Translations under genes and position numbers: made by a program | Assembly: GCA_000473305.1 (NCBI GenBank) | Contig: CP006772.1 | Coordinates: 1,426,001 to 1,490,000 of the forward strand | Origin: Bacteroidales bacterium CF | GTDB lineage: Bacteria; Bacteroidota; Bacteroidia; Bacteroidales; UBA932 | DNA: 64,000 bases | Reading direction: 5' to 3' | The notes under the pieces: generated by a model | The model's database searches: none | What the model was told of the DNA's origin: nothing | The model's input: the letters and a program-made list of their open reading frames with translations, nothing else | Shown: positions 36,307 through 43,834 of the stretch, piece by piece | Position numbering within the stretch: position 1 is the first letter of the stretch | Layout of the letters: the number at the start of each line of letters is the position of its first letter

Positions 36307-36816
36307 CTATCTCCCGGGCAGTTTATCAAGGAGATCCGAGATGTTTTCCATTGCATCTCTGTTCCTGTCCGACGGCCCGAAATATTTATCAACTACAGCC
36401 ACACTCTTAAGTTTACCAACATTTCTGCCAGCGACCGAAGCGAAGCCGGTTAGCTTCTCAAGTTGTTCTGATGCTATCTGCACGGCCAACTCTTGATTAT
36501 TAATATTATTACCACCGATAACCAGCCTGTACGCTCTCCCATCCGGAAGGAGAAGCATTACAAGCAGTATGGCCGCTGCAGCAACCGAAGCCAATGGTAA
36601 TGACACTTTTCTGAAATTGATAACCACTCCTCTTTTTTTCAGAATCTTCATTGATTTTTTTTCTGTTGCGAAATATCTGAAAATCACCTTGTACTGTTCC
36701 AGTTTAGAGTCAACTTTGCCGGAATTAAAGTAGTTGCCAAGTATTTTTTCCTCTTTTGAAGAAGTCTCGCCGTTGAAGTAGCTCTCCAGTAATTTTTCTA
36801 TAACCTCTGTTTTCAT
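36307..36816 (-). CDS. Single-pass membrane protein, probable anti-sigma factor
   Basis: A 169-residue protein. The N-terminal cytosolic segment (KLLESYFNGETSSKEEKILGNYF) has the form common at the start of FecR-like and other anti-sigma factors of the phylum. One transmembrane helix follows (about 73-91, LASVAAAAILLVMLLLP), then a periplasmic tail of about 75 residues without a FecR domain. It overlaps the ECF sigma gene by 4 nt, which supports the anti-sigma role. Confidence 0.75.
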   Translation of the reverse strand: MKTEVIEKLLESYFNGETSSKEEKILGNYFNSGKVDSKLEQYKVIFRYFATEKKSMKILKKRGVVINFRKVSLPLASVAAAAILLVMLLLPDGRAYRLVIGGNNINNQELAVQIASEQLEKLTGFASVAGRNVGKLKSVAVVDKYFGPSDRNRDAMENISDLLDKLPGR

Positions 36817-37304
36817 TTTATCATTCTCTCCCTTATAGTTTTACGACCTCTCGAAAGCATTGTACGCACATTTACATCTGTCGTTCCCAGTATCTCTGCA
36901 ATCTCGTCAGTCTGGTATCCCATTATATCTTTTAACCTAATACACATCTGCTGATCAAGAGGAAGGGTTGAAATTATCTCCTTCAAAACAGCAAACTCAC
37001 CTTTTAATTCAAGTTGTCTGTGCGGGTTACTCTCTGCCGATTGCTCTCTCACACTCTCCAGAGTGTTGCAGTTATTCTTCCTGAGTCTCAGATAGTCTAT
37101 ACATACATTTTTAAGGGCATATATAGTCAAAGCTTCAAGGTTCCTCACTACACCGCCATCAAGCACACTTCGCCATATCTTGAGTGTTGCCTCCTGTACC
37201 ATATCCTCGGCTGTTGCTGCTCCATTTATTGTAAACGATGCTGCAAAATGCAGAAGTATAGGCCTGATCTTAGCTATGTCGTTATTAAATTGACTCTCTG
37301 TCAT
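36813..37304 (-). CDS. ECF-type RNA polymerase sigma factor
   Basis: A 163-residue ECF sigma factor. Region 2 is at residues about 10-75 (AAFSINGAATAEDMVQEATLKIW-like helix, with NLEALTIYALKNVCIDYLR). Region 4 is at about 105-160 (LPLDQQMCIRLKDIMGYQTDEIAEILGTTDVNVRTMLSRGRKTI). It heads a run with an anti-sigma-like gene, DUF4252 and a barrel-like protein. Its promoter region carries the same GTAAC-N16-CGTC element as the first ECF locus, suggesting similar promoter recognition or cross-control. Confidence 0.92.
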   Translation of the reverse strand: MTESQFNNDIAKIRPILLHFAASFTINGAATAEDMVQEATLKIWRSVLDGGVVRNLEALTIYALKNVCIDYLRLRKNNCNTLESVREQSAESNPHRQLELKGEFAVLKEIISTLPLDQQMCIRLKDIMGYQTDEIAEILGTTDVNVRTMLSRGRKTIRERMIK

Positions 37305-37325
37305 TCTTCTCTAATTCATCATAAA

Positions 37326-37350
37326 GACGAACATGTGGCTTAGGTGTTAC
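37326..37350 (-). promoter_or_regulatory. Putative ECF-type promoter of the second sigma gene
   Basis: On the minus strand this reads GTAAC (37350-37346), 16 nt, then CGTC (37329-37326). The sigma ATG at 37304 is 21 nt further. It has the same core and spacing as 8909-8933 and 8960-8984. Confidence 0.65.
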
Positions 37351-37389
37351 AAATAATTCAATAAAAATATGAATATTTTAAAAACAATA

Positions 37390-37417
37390 AGCCCGTCCAA
37401 CATGAGTTGAACGGGCT
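37390..37417 (-). terminator. Terminator at the end of the pigment operon
   Basis: Inverted repeat AGCCCGT-CCAAC (37390-37401) against GTTG-AACGGGCT (37406-37417) with one mismatch. Read on the minus strand it is followed by TTATTGTTTTT. It lies 18 nt past the last ACP gene. Confidence 0.8.
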
Positions 37418-37435
37418 CAATGTATCAGATCCAGC

Positions 37436-37693
37436 CTACTTTTGGCGGTTTTTATCAATAAATTCTGCCATAGTCCTGACAGATTTAAATATCTCCTTGT
37501 TTGCTTTCGGATCTTCCAGACGGATTCCATACTCTCTTTCAAGCAGTATTACCAGCTCCAGAGCATCTATTGAATCCAGACCAAGTCCGTCAACAAAAAG
37601 AGGTGCATCAGTGTCAATATCTTCCGGCTTAACCTCTTCAAGATTGAGGGCCTCTATAATTTGTTGTTTTAGTTTGAGGATTAGTTCTTCCAT
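37436..37693 (-). CDS. Acyl carrier protein (second ACP of the locus)
   Basis: An 85-residue ACP with the phosphopantetheine site DGLGLDSIDALELVILLE (serine in DSI). It is the last gene of the minus-strand locus, after the ABC permease (24-nt gap). Pairing with DarB, the BtrH-like acyltransferase and the exporter suggests it carries an acyl chain for those enzymes rather than for general fatty acid synthesis, but specificity cannot be read from the sequence. Confidence 0.92.
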   Translation of the reverse strand: MEELILKLKQQIIEALNLEEVKPEDIDTDAPLFVDGLGLDSIDALELVILLEREYGIRLEDPKANKEIFKSVRTMAEFIDKNRQK

Positions 37694-37717
37694 AGTATTA
37701 TGCTTTATTTGATATTT

Positions 37718-38989
37718 CTATATATCCATTCTGTATTTGTGATTGTATGCGACTGCAATAATGAAACACAATGCTCCGAACAGGAGAAGTGCTGCACTCT
37801 CCGGCAATATTGCCATCACTCCGGCATCCTTGAGGAAGATATCATAAAAGGCAGATATTCCCCAGTGCATTGGAGATAACAAACTGATTGTACGCATAGT
37901 TTCTGACATAAGGAAAAGGGGAATCCATACACCACCGATTGCAGCCATAATAACGACAGACATTGATCCAAACACCGAGGACTGTTGATAAGTCCTTGCT
38001 ATATTACCTATTGCTATACCGTATCCGATTGCAGCAAAGGCCGATGACAAAGCCAAAAGTCCCAAAGCCGCGAATGAACTTCCAAGGTTGAGCGATTCAA
38101 GACCAAAACAGGGCAGTAAATAGACCCCAATAAGCAACATTATAGCAAATTGAAGCATCGCCACAACCGTATATATGATTGCTTTGCTTAACAGATACTC
38201 AGTATATGAGCAAGGCATTGTAAGTAATCTTGAGAAGCTCCCCTCCTCCCTCTCTTTTATAATGCTGCCTGACAATGAAATAACAATAAAAAAAATTGCA
38301 AATAAAGACCAGGCAGGCACATTGTGCTGTACAGAATTAGGAACAATGTCGTTTCCCTCAAGATGGGCGCTCTTAACCTCTATTCTGACCTGATCTCCTG
38401 AAAAGCTGTTGGAAGATATCGGCACAGGGCTCAGGAGGTTGACCTGCTTGGTAATCTCCTTCATTATATACTCGAATTGTATCTTTTGAGCCTTCTCTTT
38501 AAGAGTGCTCATAACAGTGCTGTTGAATGAGGATTTTGTCGTAGGGTCAATATATACTGTAAAGTCAACAGGGATATGCTCCGTTGTTGTCTCTACACCA
38601 TTGAATGCCGCTGAAACATATTTTGCAACATTTTGTCTGATATCATCAGTCGTATTTTCAGGAATATATATTCCAAGGACGAACCTGCTGGACGCAACAG
38701 CTTTTTCAAGCTGATTTACAGAAGGAACAACCCCTTCCACATCTTGCGAAACCTCAAATATTCCCGTTCTGAATATCTCACTCTCTATAGCTTTCCCCAG
38801 CTCCCCGGTGTCTTTATTGACCAGTAGTATCGGCACCTTTGCATCCCTTACCGAGTTGAGTGTGCTGTCCTGTAAGAGAGACATAAGTATCACAAGCACT
38901 ACCGGCATCAGAAACATAAGCAACATTCCGGCTATATCTCTTACCAGAAGCAACAGGTCCTTATAGAGAAGGTATTTAAGCTTACTCAT
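37718..38989 (-). CDS. ABC-2 type transporter permease
   Basis: A 423-residue permease: one N-terminal transmembrane helix (about 18-38), a large extracytoplasmic domain (about 45-215), then five C-terminal helices (from SLFAIFFIVISLSGSIIKEREEGSFSRLLTMPCS to the end). This is the YhhJ/ABC2_membrane_3 architecture used for export of hydrophobic molecules. Its gene overlaps the ATPase gene by 8 nt. In this locus it probably moves the finished lipid-like pigment or a precursor across the inner membrane. Confidence 0.9.
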   Translation of the reverse strand: MSKLKYLLYKDLLLLVRDIAGMLLMFLMPVVLVILMSLLQDSTLNSVRDAKVPILLVNKDTGELGKAIESEIFRTGIFEVSQDVEGVVPSVNQLEKAVASSRFVLGIYIPENTTDDIRQNVAKYVSAAFNGVETTTEHIPVDFTVYIDPTTKSSFNSTVMSTLKEKAQKIQFEYIMKEITKQVNLLSPVPISSNSFSGDQVRIEVKSAHLEGNDIVPNSVQHNVPAWSLFAIFFIVISLSGSIIKEREEGSFSRLLTMPCSYTEYLLSKAIIYTVVAMLQFAIMLLIGVYLLPCFGLESLNLGSSFAALGLLALSSAFAAIGYGIAIGNIARTYQQSSVFGSMSVVIMAAIGGVWIPLFLMSETMRTISLLSPMHWGISAFYDIFLKDAGVMAILPESAALLLFGALCFIIAVAYNHKYRMDI

Positions 38990-39743
38990 GATAGTCTCTC
39001 ATTTTTTTACCTGTTATAAGCATATAAAGTGATTCCAGGTTCTGTCCGCACTCGTACGCTCTATAAAGCTCCTCCGGTTTTCCTTCGCATATTATATTTC
39101 CGTTGTCCATAAGAGCCACTTCATTACAAATTGCCTCGGCCTCTTCCAGATAATGTGAAATAAACAATATTGTTGTCCCTTCTTTATTGATTTCTACAAG
39201 TTTGTCCAGTATCAGTTTTCTGGACTGAGCATCAACTCCGACGGTGGGTTCATCCAAAATAAGTATTTTCGGAGAGTGAATCATGCCGGCAATAAGGTTT
39301 ATCCTGCGCTTCATCCCACCTGAAAAGTGGTTGATTATAGTATCTTTACTCGATGTAAGGTCAAACAACTCCAGCAACTCCTCCACCCTTTTTCTTAAAA
39401 CAGCACCCCGCATTCCGTATAAACCACCGAAAATCATGAGGTTCTCCTTTGCTGTAAGCGAAGGGAAAAGTGCCAGTTCCTGAGGGACCAAACCTAAATG
39501 AGGTTTAATTTTTTTTAACTCATCTTTCGTTGAATAACCAGCAACATAAACTTCACCCTTATCGAACCTTCTGAGACCGCAAATAATATTTATGGCAGTT
39601 GTTTTTCCGGCACCGTTAGGTGCAAGCAATCCGTAAAGAGAGCCATAGGGTATCTTTAGTGAAAGCCCGTCAAGAGTCGGTTTATCTTTTCCCTTGTATC
39701 TCTTAAACAGATTATTAGTCTCTATGGCATACCTCTTATCCAC
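38982..39743 (-). CDS. ABC transporter ATP-binding protein
   Basis: A 253-residue ATPase with Walker A (GLLAPNGAGKTTAINI), Q-loop (PQELALFPSL), signature FSGGMKRRINL, Walker B ILILDEPTVGVD and the switch His in FISHYLEEAE. It is the partner of the ABC-2 permease that overlaps it, forming an exporter. It overlaps the BtrH-like gene by 8 nt. Confidence 0.95.
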   Translation of the reverse strand: MDKRYAIETNNLFKRYKGKDKPTLDGLSLKIPYGSLYGLLAPNGAGKTTAINIICGLRRFDKGEVYVAGYSTKDELKKIKPHLGLVPQELALFPSLTAKENLMIFGGLYGMRGAVLRKRVEELLELFDLTSSKDTIINHFSGGMKRRINLIAGMIHSPKILILDEPTVGVDAQSRKLILDKLVEINKEGTTILFISHYLEEAEAICNEVALMDNGNIICEGKPEELYRAYECGQNLESLYMLITGKKMRDYHE

Positions 39744-40746
39744 CTTTTACCTCTTGTTCCAGTTTTATAAAAATGTCTCTCTCTCTCTTTGCTATCTCTT
39801 CCAATTTATCTGCTATCTGATCGTATGTCTCAATCTCACCCTCTCTTTGCTTGAAAAATCTGGCAGAGTGATAGGCAAAATCTCTCCACCTGTCTCCCAC
39901 CTCTGTCAGTTCTAAAGAGATATCCTTGAGTTTAGGATTATTAAGTATCAAAGCTGCTTCCTGAAGGAATGCCGAATACATGAATCTGAAACCGGCTCCC
40001 CCGGTACCTATCTCTTCCAGCATCCTGATTACCTGTGCAAGGTTTAGGGCAGCACCCTTTTTACCATATATTCTCTCCCATTTTCTCATTCTGCGGGACA
40101 AATAGGAGATACCTCTGACTCCGAACATCGGGACAGGTATCCTCAACATTCTGTTGCAAGCCTTAAGAATCGCCTTTCTGACCATAGAGGCGTCCAACGG
40201 CTTCAAACCTTTTATGTCGCTTATATAATACATCCTTCCGGATGGAGGGTATGTTCCTTTTGCAAAACGGACAATTCTCAGGGCATTGGATGAGAGTCTG
40301 CATTTCTCGATTACAACCGGGTCTGAAACGACATACTCGTCGCCCTCTTTTCCTATTACACAAATATTGTGGGCATTAAAGTGAAACCTGTACTCCCTTG
40401 GAAAGTAAGGAAGATGATACACTCCGACAAGGACTCCGACCGGCACCCCCTTCAACAATATCTCATCCAGTTTTTCCATGGCAAGCTGCTGATCTCTGAA
40501 TTTATATCGCTTGACCTTTACTCCCAGCAACTTTGTAACTCTTGAAAAAATATCGCCCGGCAAGGGTCTGAAAGATGTAACAGGCATGCCGTGCATCTTA
40601 TAGAATGGCATATGTGAGAAAAAAATTCCCGAACCAAGTCCGAAAATCATAGCTTCACTCATATCAACTCCATAAAACTTCAGCAGATTTCTGACAACAC
40701 CATTCTCGCAATGTCCTGCCGGTTTGTGTTCGAATTCCAATTCCAT
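39736..40746 (-). CDS. BtrH-like acyltransferase (BtrH_N domain)
   Basis: A 336-residue protein whose N-terminal half resembles BtrH, the butirosin enzyme that transfers an acyl group from an ACP to an amine. A papain-like triad is visible: C13 (GHCENGVV), H126 (FNAHNICVIG) and D142 (VVSDPVV). The C-terminal half (about 165-336) is helical and of the type often annotated DUF4872. Placed among DarA/DarB, an ACP and an exporter, it could attach a resorcinol/polyene precursor acyl chain to an acceptor. The acceptor is unknown. Confidence 0.8.
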   Translation of the reverse strand: MELEFEHKPAGHCENGVVRNLLKFYGVDMSEAMIFGLGSGIFFSHMPFYKMHGMPVTSFRPLPGDIFSRVTKLLGVKVKRYKFRDQQLAMEKLDEILLKGVPVGVLVGVYHLPYFPREYRFHFNAHNICVIGKEGDEYVVSDPVVIEKCRLSSNALRIVRFAKGTYPPSGRMYYISDIKGLKPLDASMVRKAILKACNRMLRIPVPMFGVRGISYLSRRMRKWERIYGKKGAALNLAQVIRMLEEIGTGGAGFRFMYSAFLQEAALILNNPKLKDISLELTEVGDRWRDFAYHSARFFKQREGEIETYDQIADKLEEIAKRERDIFIKLEQEVKGG

Positions 40747-40748
40747 TG

Positions 40749-41150
40749 TTAATCCAAAGATATTAGTTGTTCCACAGTTATGTTGAGTCCGGCAGCCAGT
40801 TTTGACAGATCGTCATAACTGAGTTTAAAGAATATTTCAGGCTTGTTGCAGAATCTCTTCACATCTCTCCTGGAAAATCCGGTGTATTGGGCCAGAATTT
40901 CAGGTGTCATTACCAATCTGCTTAAATGGTAAGATAAAGGGCTCTGTCGGCCTGAAATCACCTCTTGGCGGATCTTTTCGGACTCCTCGTTTATCGCACT
41001 CCAGGCAAAATTTATTGCATCATTTTTGGGATCCCAGCCAACACTAATCACCTCCTTGTAGTTACCATCCTCATCAAGAGCATAGCAAACATCTCTTACC
41101 GGGGTGCCTTTGAGAATCTCCCCATCCTGCGGCACTTCATTGATTTTCAT
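40749..41150 (-). CDS. Hypothetical protein between darB and the btrH-like gene
   Basis: A 133-residue soluble protein from the ATG at 41150 (MKINEVPQDG); the frame extends to a TTG at 41159. The first half contains VCYALDEDGNYKEVISVGWDPKNDAINFAW. The second half (LVMTPEILAQYTGFSRRDVKRFCNKPEIFFKL, then LSKLAAGLNITVEQL) looks like a helix-turn-helix of XRE-like arrangement. It might be a small regulator or an adaptor for the neighbouring enzymes. No family is recognised with certainty. Gaps of 2 nt on each side show it is an integral member of the operon. Confidence 0.7.
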   Translation of the reverse strand: MKINEVPQDGEILKGTPVRDVCYALDEDGNYKEVISVGWDPKNDAINFAWSAINEESEKIRQEVISGRQSPLSYHLSRLVMTPEILAQYTGFSRRDVKRFCNKPEIFFKLSYDDLSKLAAGLNITVEQLISLD

Positions 41151-41152
41151 GA

Positions 41153-42292
41153 TCAGCAAACAGTTAGGTATACATATGCATAAGAGAAATGGGCACTTTC
41201 AGGAACCATGAAAAGTATATTTTGTCCCTTTTTAAGATCTTTCGTCCGTGCCAGTTCATCAAGCATCAGGAAGGCAGAAGCGGCGGCAACATTTCCTACA
41301 TATGGAAGATTCAGGAACCACTTCTCGGCCGGAATCCTGCAATCAATATCATTCAGCAATCTCTCTATTCTGATTTTAAAATACATAGATGACAAGTGAG
41401 GAAGAAACCAGTCAATATCGTCCACCTTTATATTGTGTTTTTTGATAAGTTCCAGGAAGAACTTTCCACCCATCTTAACAATATTCTCTCCCAGAAGCTT
41501 TGTATCCTGTTTAATTGAAAACAGAGTCCTGCTTGCCCACTCCTCTTCAGGGAAATGTGTCCAGCCCTTCAGGTTTCCGTTCTGATCATAATCTGCCCCG
41601 GCGTACATGCATGTCGGTAATGTATTTGCATAAGAGGTGAGTTCAATCCAGTTTATCTTAAAAGATAGTCCCTCCTTCACCGGCTCTCTCTCCAGTCTGA
41701 CAGCACCTGCACCGTCAGATAACATGAATCTGAGGAAGTCCTTTTCGAATGCTATTATTGGATCGTCTTTCAGTTTTTGAAGATCTTCATACTCTTTTTT
41801 AAAGTAATTTGACCGCATCCAGGCAGAAAGCCTCTCGGAAGCCAGTGCAATTGCATTTTTCTTATCTCCGGACGCGAGTGACAGGTAGGCATATTTCAAG
41901 GCATGCATCCCACTGCAGCAAGATCCTGCGAACGAGACAACCTCCGTATGGTTTGTCCCCCCCATCTCACCATGTATCTGAACAGCATGCGACGGCATTA
42001 TCATCTCCTGAGATGTTGTACCGGCTGCCAGTAACTCCAGGTTATCCACATTAAGATTCTCATCGTAAAGCTTCTCAATAGCCTTAACTGCCATATCGTA
42101 GGCAGAATGAGTTATGTTACCACTCTTGTCGAGTGCATAATAGCGCTCCTTGATGCCATTGTTACGTAAAATAATGTCCTTTGCCCTTGAAGGTTTTCCC
42201 CCAATCATACCGATGTATTGCTCTATCTCATCATTCTGGACCGGACTGTTAGGAAGGAAGGTGGAAGTTTTAGTAATATATACAGGATACAT
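41153..42292 (-). CDS. darB: DarB-like beta-ketoacyl-ACP synthase III
   Basis: A 379-residue thiolase-fold ketosynthase of the FabH/DarB type. The catalytic cysteine is C126 (SFAGSCCSGMHALKYA), with the partner His in WFLPHLSSMYFKIR and Asn in PYVGNVAAASAF. DarB condenses two beta-ketoacyl chains into a cyclohexanedione that DarA aromatises to a 2,5-dialkylresorcinol, the alcohol half of flexirubin-type pigments. It lies directly downstream of the darA-like gene (11-nt gap), the usual order. Confidence 0.88.
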   Translation of the reverse strand: MYPVYITKTSTFLPNSPVQNDEIEQYIGMIGGKPSRAKDIILRNNGIKERYYALDKSGNITHSAYDMAVKAIEKLYDENLNVDNLELLAAGTTSQEMIMPSHAVQIHGEMGGTNHTEVVSFAGSCCSGMHALKYAYLSLASGDKKNAIALASERLSAWMRSNYFKKEYEDLQKLKDDPIIAFEKDFLRFMLSDGAGAVRLEREPVKEGLSFKINWIELTSYANTLPTCMYAGADYDQNGNLKGWTHFPEEEWASRTLFSIKQDTKLLGENIVKMGGKFFLELIKKHNIKVDDIDWFLPHLSSMYFKIRIERLLNDIDCRIPAEKWFLNLPYVGNVAAASAFLMLDELARTKDLKKGQNILFMVPESAHFSYAYVYLTVC

Positions 42293-42303
42293 GTTCAGTT
42301 AAG

Positions 42304-43224
42304 TTAATCATACAAATATAGATATTTTTTCCTTATCTGGCTTAGACTCTTTCTTCTAAGGGGGAAGAGCAGCCACAGGACAAAAGAACCCACAGGTGAG
42401 ATTACAAAAAGCACAAACATCAGATACCAACTGAATAGTTTTAGTCTCCGGGCCCTGGCAGGATCGTTGAACCCTCCTTTTTTCAATACAAACCCGGACC
42501 AGATTCCGAACATCTTATGCCCTACTCTCTCTATCTGATAGAGGCTGTAATGGAAAACAACACCGCCTTTTTCTACAATTCTCTTCTGAAGTGTATTGAA
42601 CTCATTCTCTCTCAACGACTTTAAAATTTCAGGGGCAATATTGGAAACATTATCTATATCCTCCTGCGAAACACCCGCTTCCGGAAGATACTTTGTCTTC
42701 TCTTTTATTCCGTCTATCAGCCACCTGAAAATAGTAAGGACACTGACAAGGTTATTATGTCTGTCCTCAAGAGTTATATTTCCTACCCAGTTGGAATTGG
42801 ACTTTATCAGGTAGTTGTTAATATTATCATGGCAGGAAACCCACATATTCCTGGTTCCTACGACAGTAATGACCTTTTTGCCGTTGAGATACTCCTTAGC
42901 AGCAGGGTGCTGAAGAAATGATGATACAGGTATTGACGGCGAGAGAAACCATGGTTGCAGTCCTATTACAACAAGGTCTGCGTCAGACACATCCGAATAG
43001 TCCATGCTCTTTATCTCACAAGGAATACCTTGCCTGCACTCGGGAAATGCCTGATAAAAAGCGTCGGAGGTCCATGGAAATGGGAAAGGTGTAACCGGCT
43101 CTATAGTTTTATAAATAACAGTGCACCCCTCGTTTTCCAGGGGTTTGAGCAAACTCCTGAGTATGTTCAGGAGTTGTCCTGTCTGTGTGTAGTAAAACAC
43201 AGCAATCTTGTAATTATTATCCAT
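42304..43224 (-). CDS. darA: DarA-like dialkylresorcinol-condensing enzyme
   Basis: A 306-residue protein with an N-terminal flavodoxin-like fold (KIAVFYYTQTGQLLNILRSLLKPL, VVIGLQPWFLSPSIPVSSFL, GKKVITVVGTRNMWVSC). A C-terminal pair of hydrophobic helices (about 268-292) should place it at the membrane. It matches the DarA family, which aromatises the DarB product. It overlaps the upstream LolA-like gene by 8 nt. Confidence 0.88.
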   Translation of the reverse strand: MDNNYKIAVFYYTQTGQLLNILRSLLKPLENEGCTVIYKTIEPVTPFPFPWTSDAFYQAFPECRQGIPCEIKSMDYSDVSDADLVVIGLQPWFLSPSIPVSSFLQHPAAKEYLNGKKVITVVGTRNMWVSCHDNINNYLIKSNSNWVGNITLEDRHNNLVSVLTIFRWLIDGIKEKTKYLPEAGVSQEDIDNVSNIAPEILKSLRENEFNTLQKRIVEKGGVVFHYSLYQIERVGHKMFGIWSGFVLKKGGFNDPARARRLKLFSWYLMFVLFVISPVGSFVLWLLFPLRRKSLSQIRKKYLYLYD

Positions 43225-43834
43225 TTGTCACTATGTTATTGAATGAATAAAATGTTGTATCCTCTGATCTCTCATAAAGTATAAGCTCTCTGAGAGAGTA
43301 GTCTTCAAGACAAAAGTGCAATTCAATCATTGTATATGGATTATCAGCGCTTCTCTTTAGATTCGTTATTGTAACAACATGAAAATCAGCAGTTGATTTA
43401 TATATCACCTTGTATTTTGCAGGAAGCTCCCGAAGCTTTCCACTCACACATGCCTCCATAATTACGGCAAGTTCTGCCAGAGATCTCTGTTTAGCAAAGT
43501 CATATGTTGTTGTCTTTGTCGGTGTGGATATCCGGAGGTTGCTGTTTGTCATTATTATGCTCATCACTTTTGGAGTTGCATAGTCAAATCTTATGTCAAC
43601 ACCTTTTTTGTATTGGAATTTCCCCTTAGAGACAACCTTTGTATCGAGCAACTTCACATACTTAGTCTGAGTAAAGGATGCCCTTAGGGTACTGACTTCT
43701 GAAGAACGTCTCGACAGCTCGGAATAGAAGAGATCTTCCTTACTGTCAGCATAAAGCAGAGAAAGAAAAAGTGAAGAGAGTAGAGTGACTAGTGAAAAGC
43801 GTAGAGTGAATAGTGAAAAGTGGATGTGTCTCAT
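43217..43834 (-). CDS. LolA-like outer-membrane lipoprotein carrier protein (second copy)
   Basis: A 205-residue exported protein with a signal peptide (about 1-30) and the LolA fold pattern (LRASFTQTKYVKLLDTKVVSKGKFQYKKGVDIRFDYATPKVMSIIMTNSNL). LolA-like proteins in aryl-polyene loci are thought to ferry the lipidic pigment or an intermediate across the periplasm. It differs from the other copy at 54038-54703, so the two may have separate cargoes or form a relay. The signal-peptide coding region contains a 21-bp tandem repeat. Confidence 0.85.
   Translation of the reverse strand: MRHIHFSLFTLRFSLVTLLSSLFLSLLYADSKEDLFYSELSRRSSEVSTLRASFTQTKYVKLLDTKVVSKGKFQYKKGVDIRFDYATPKVMSIIMTNSNLRISTPTKTTTYDFAKQRSLAELAVIMEACVSGKLRELPAKYKVIYKSTADFHVVTITNLKRSADNPYTMIELHFCLEDYSLRELILYERSEDTTFYSFNNIVTNG
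43780..43821. repeat. Two imperfect 21-bp tandem copies within the signal-peptide region
   Basis: 43780-43800 and 43801-43821 are the same 21 bases except at two positions. In the minus-strand gene they encode two rounds of a seven-residue hydrophobic unit (FSLFTLR / FSLVTLL). The repeat lengthens the signal peptide's core in frame. Confidence 0.8.

Noticed and set aside
36270-36392. Upstream extension of the DUF4252 gene
   Set aside because: It would bury the signal peptide that begins at 36269 and overlap the anti-sigma-like gene.
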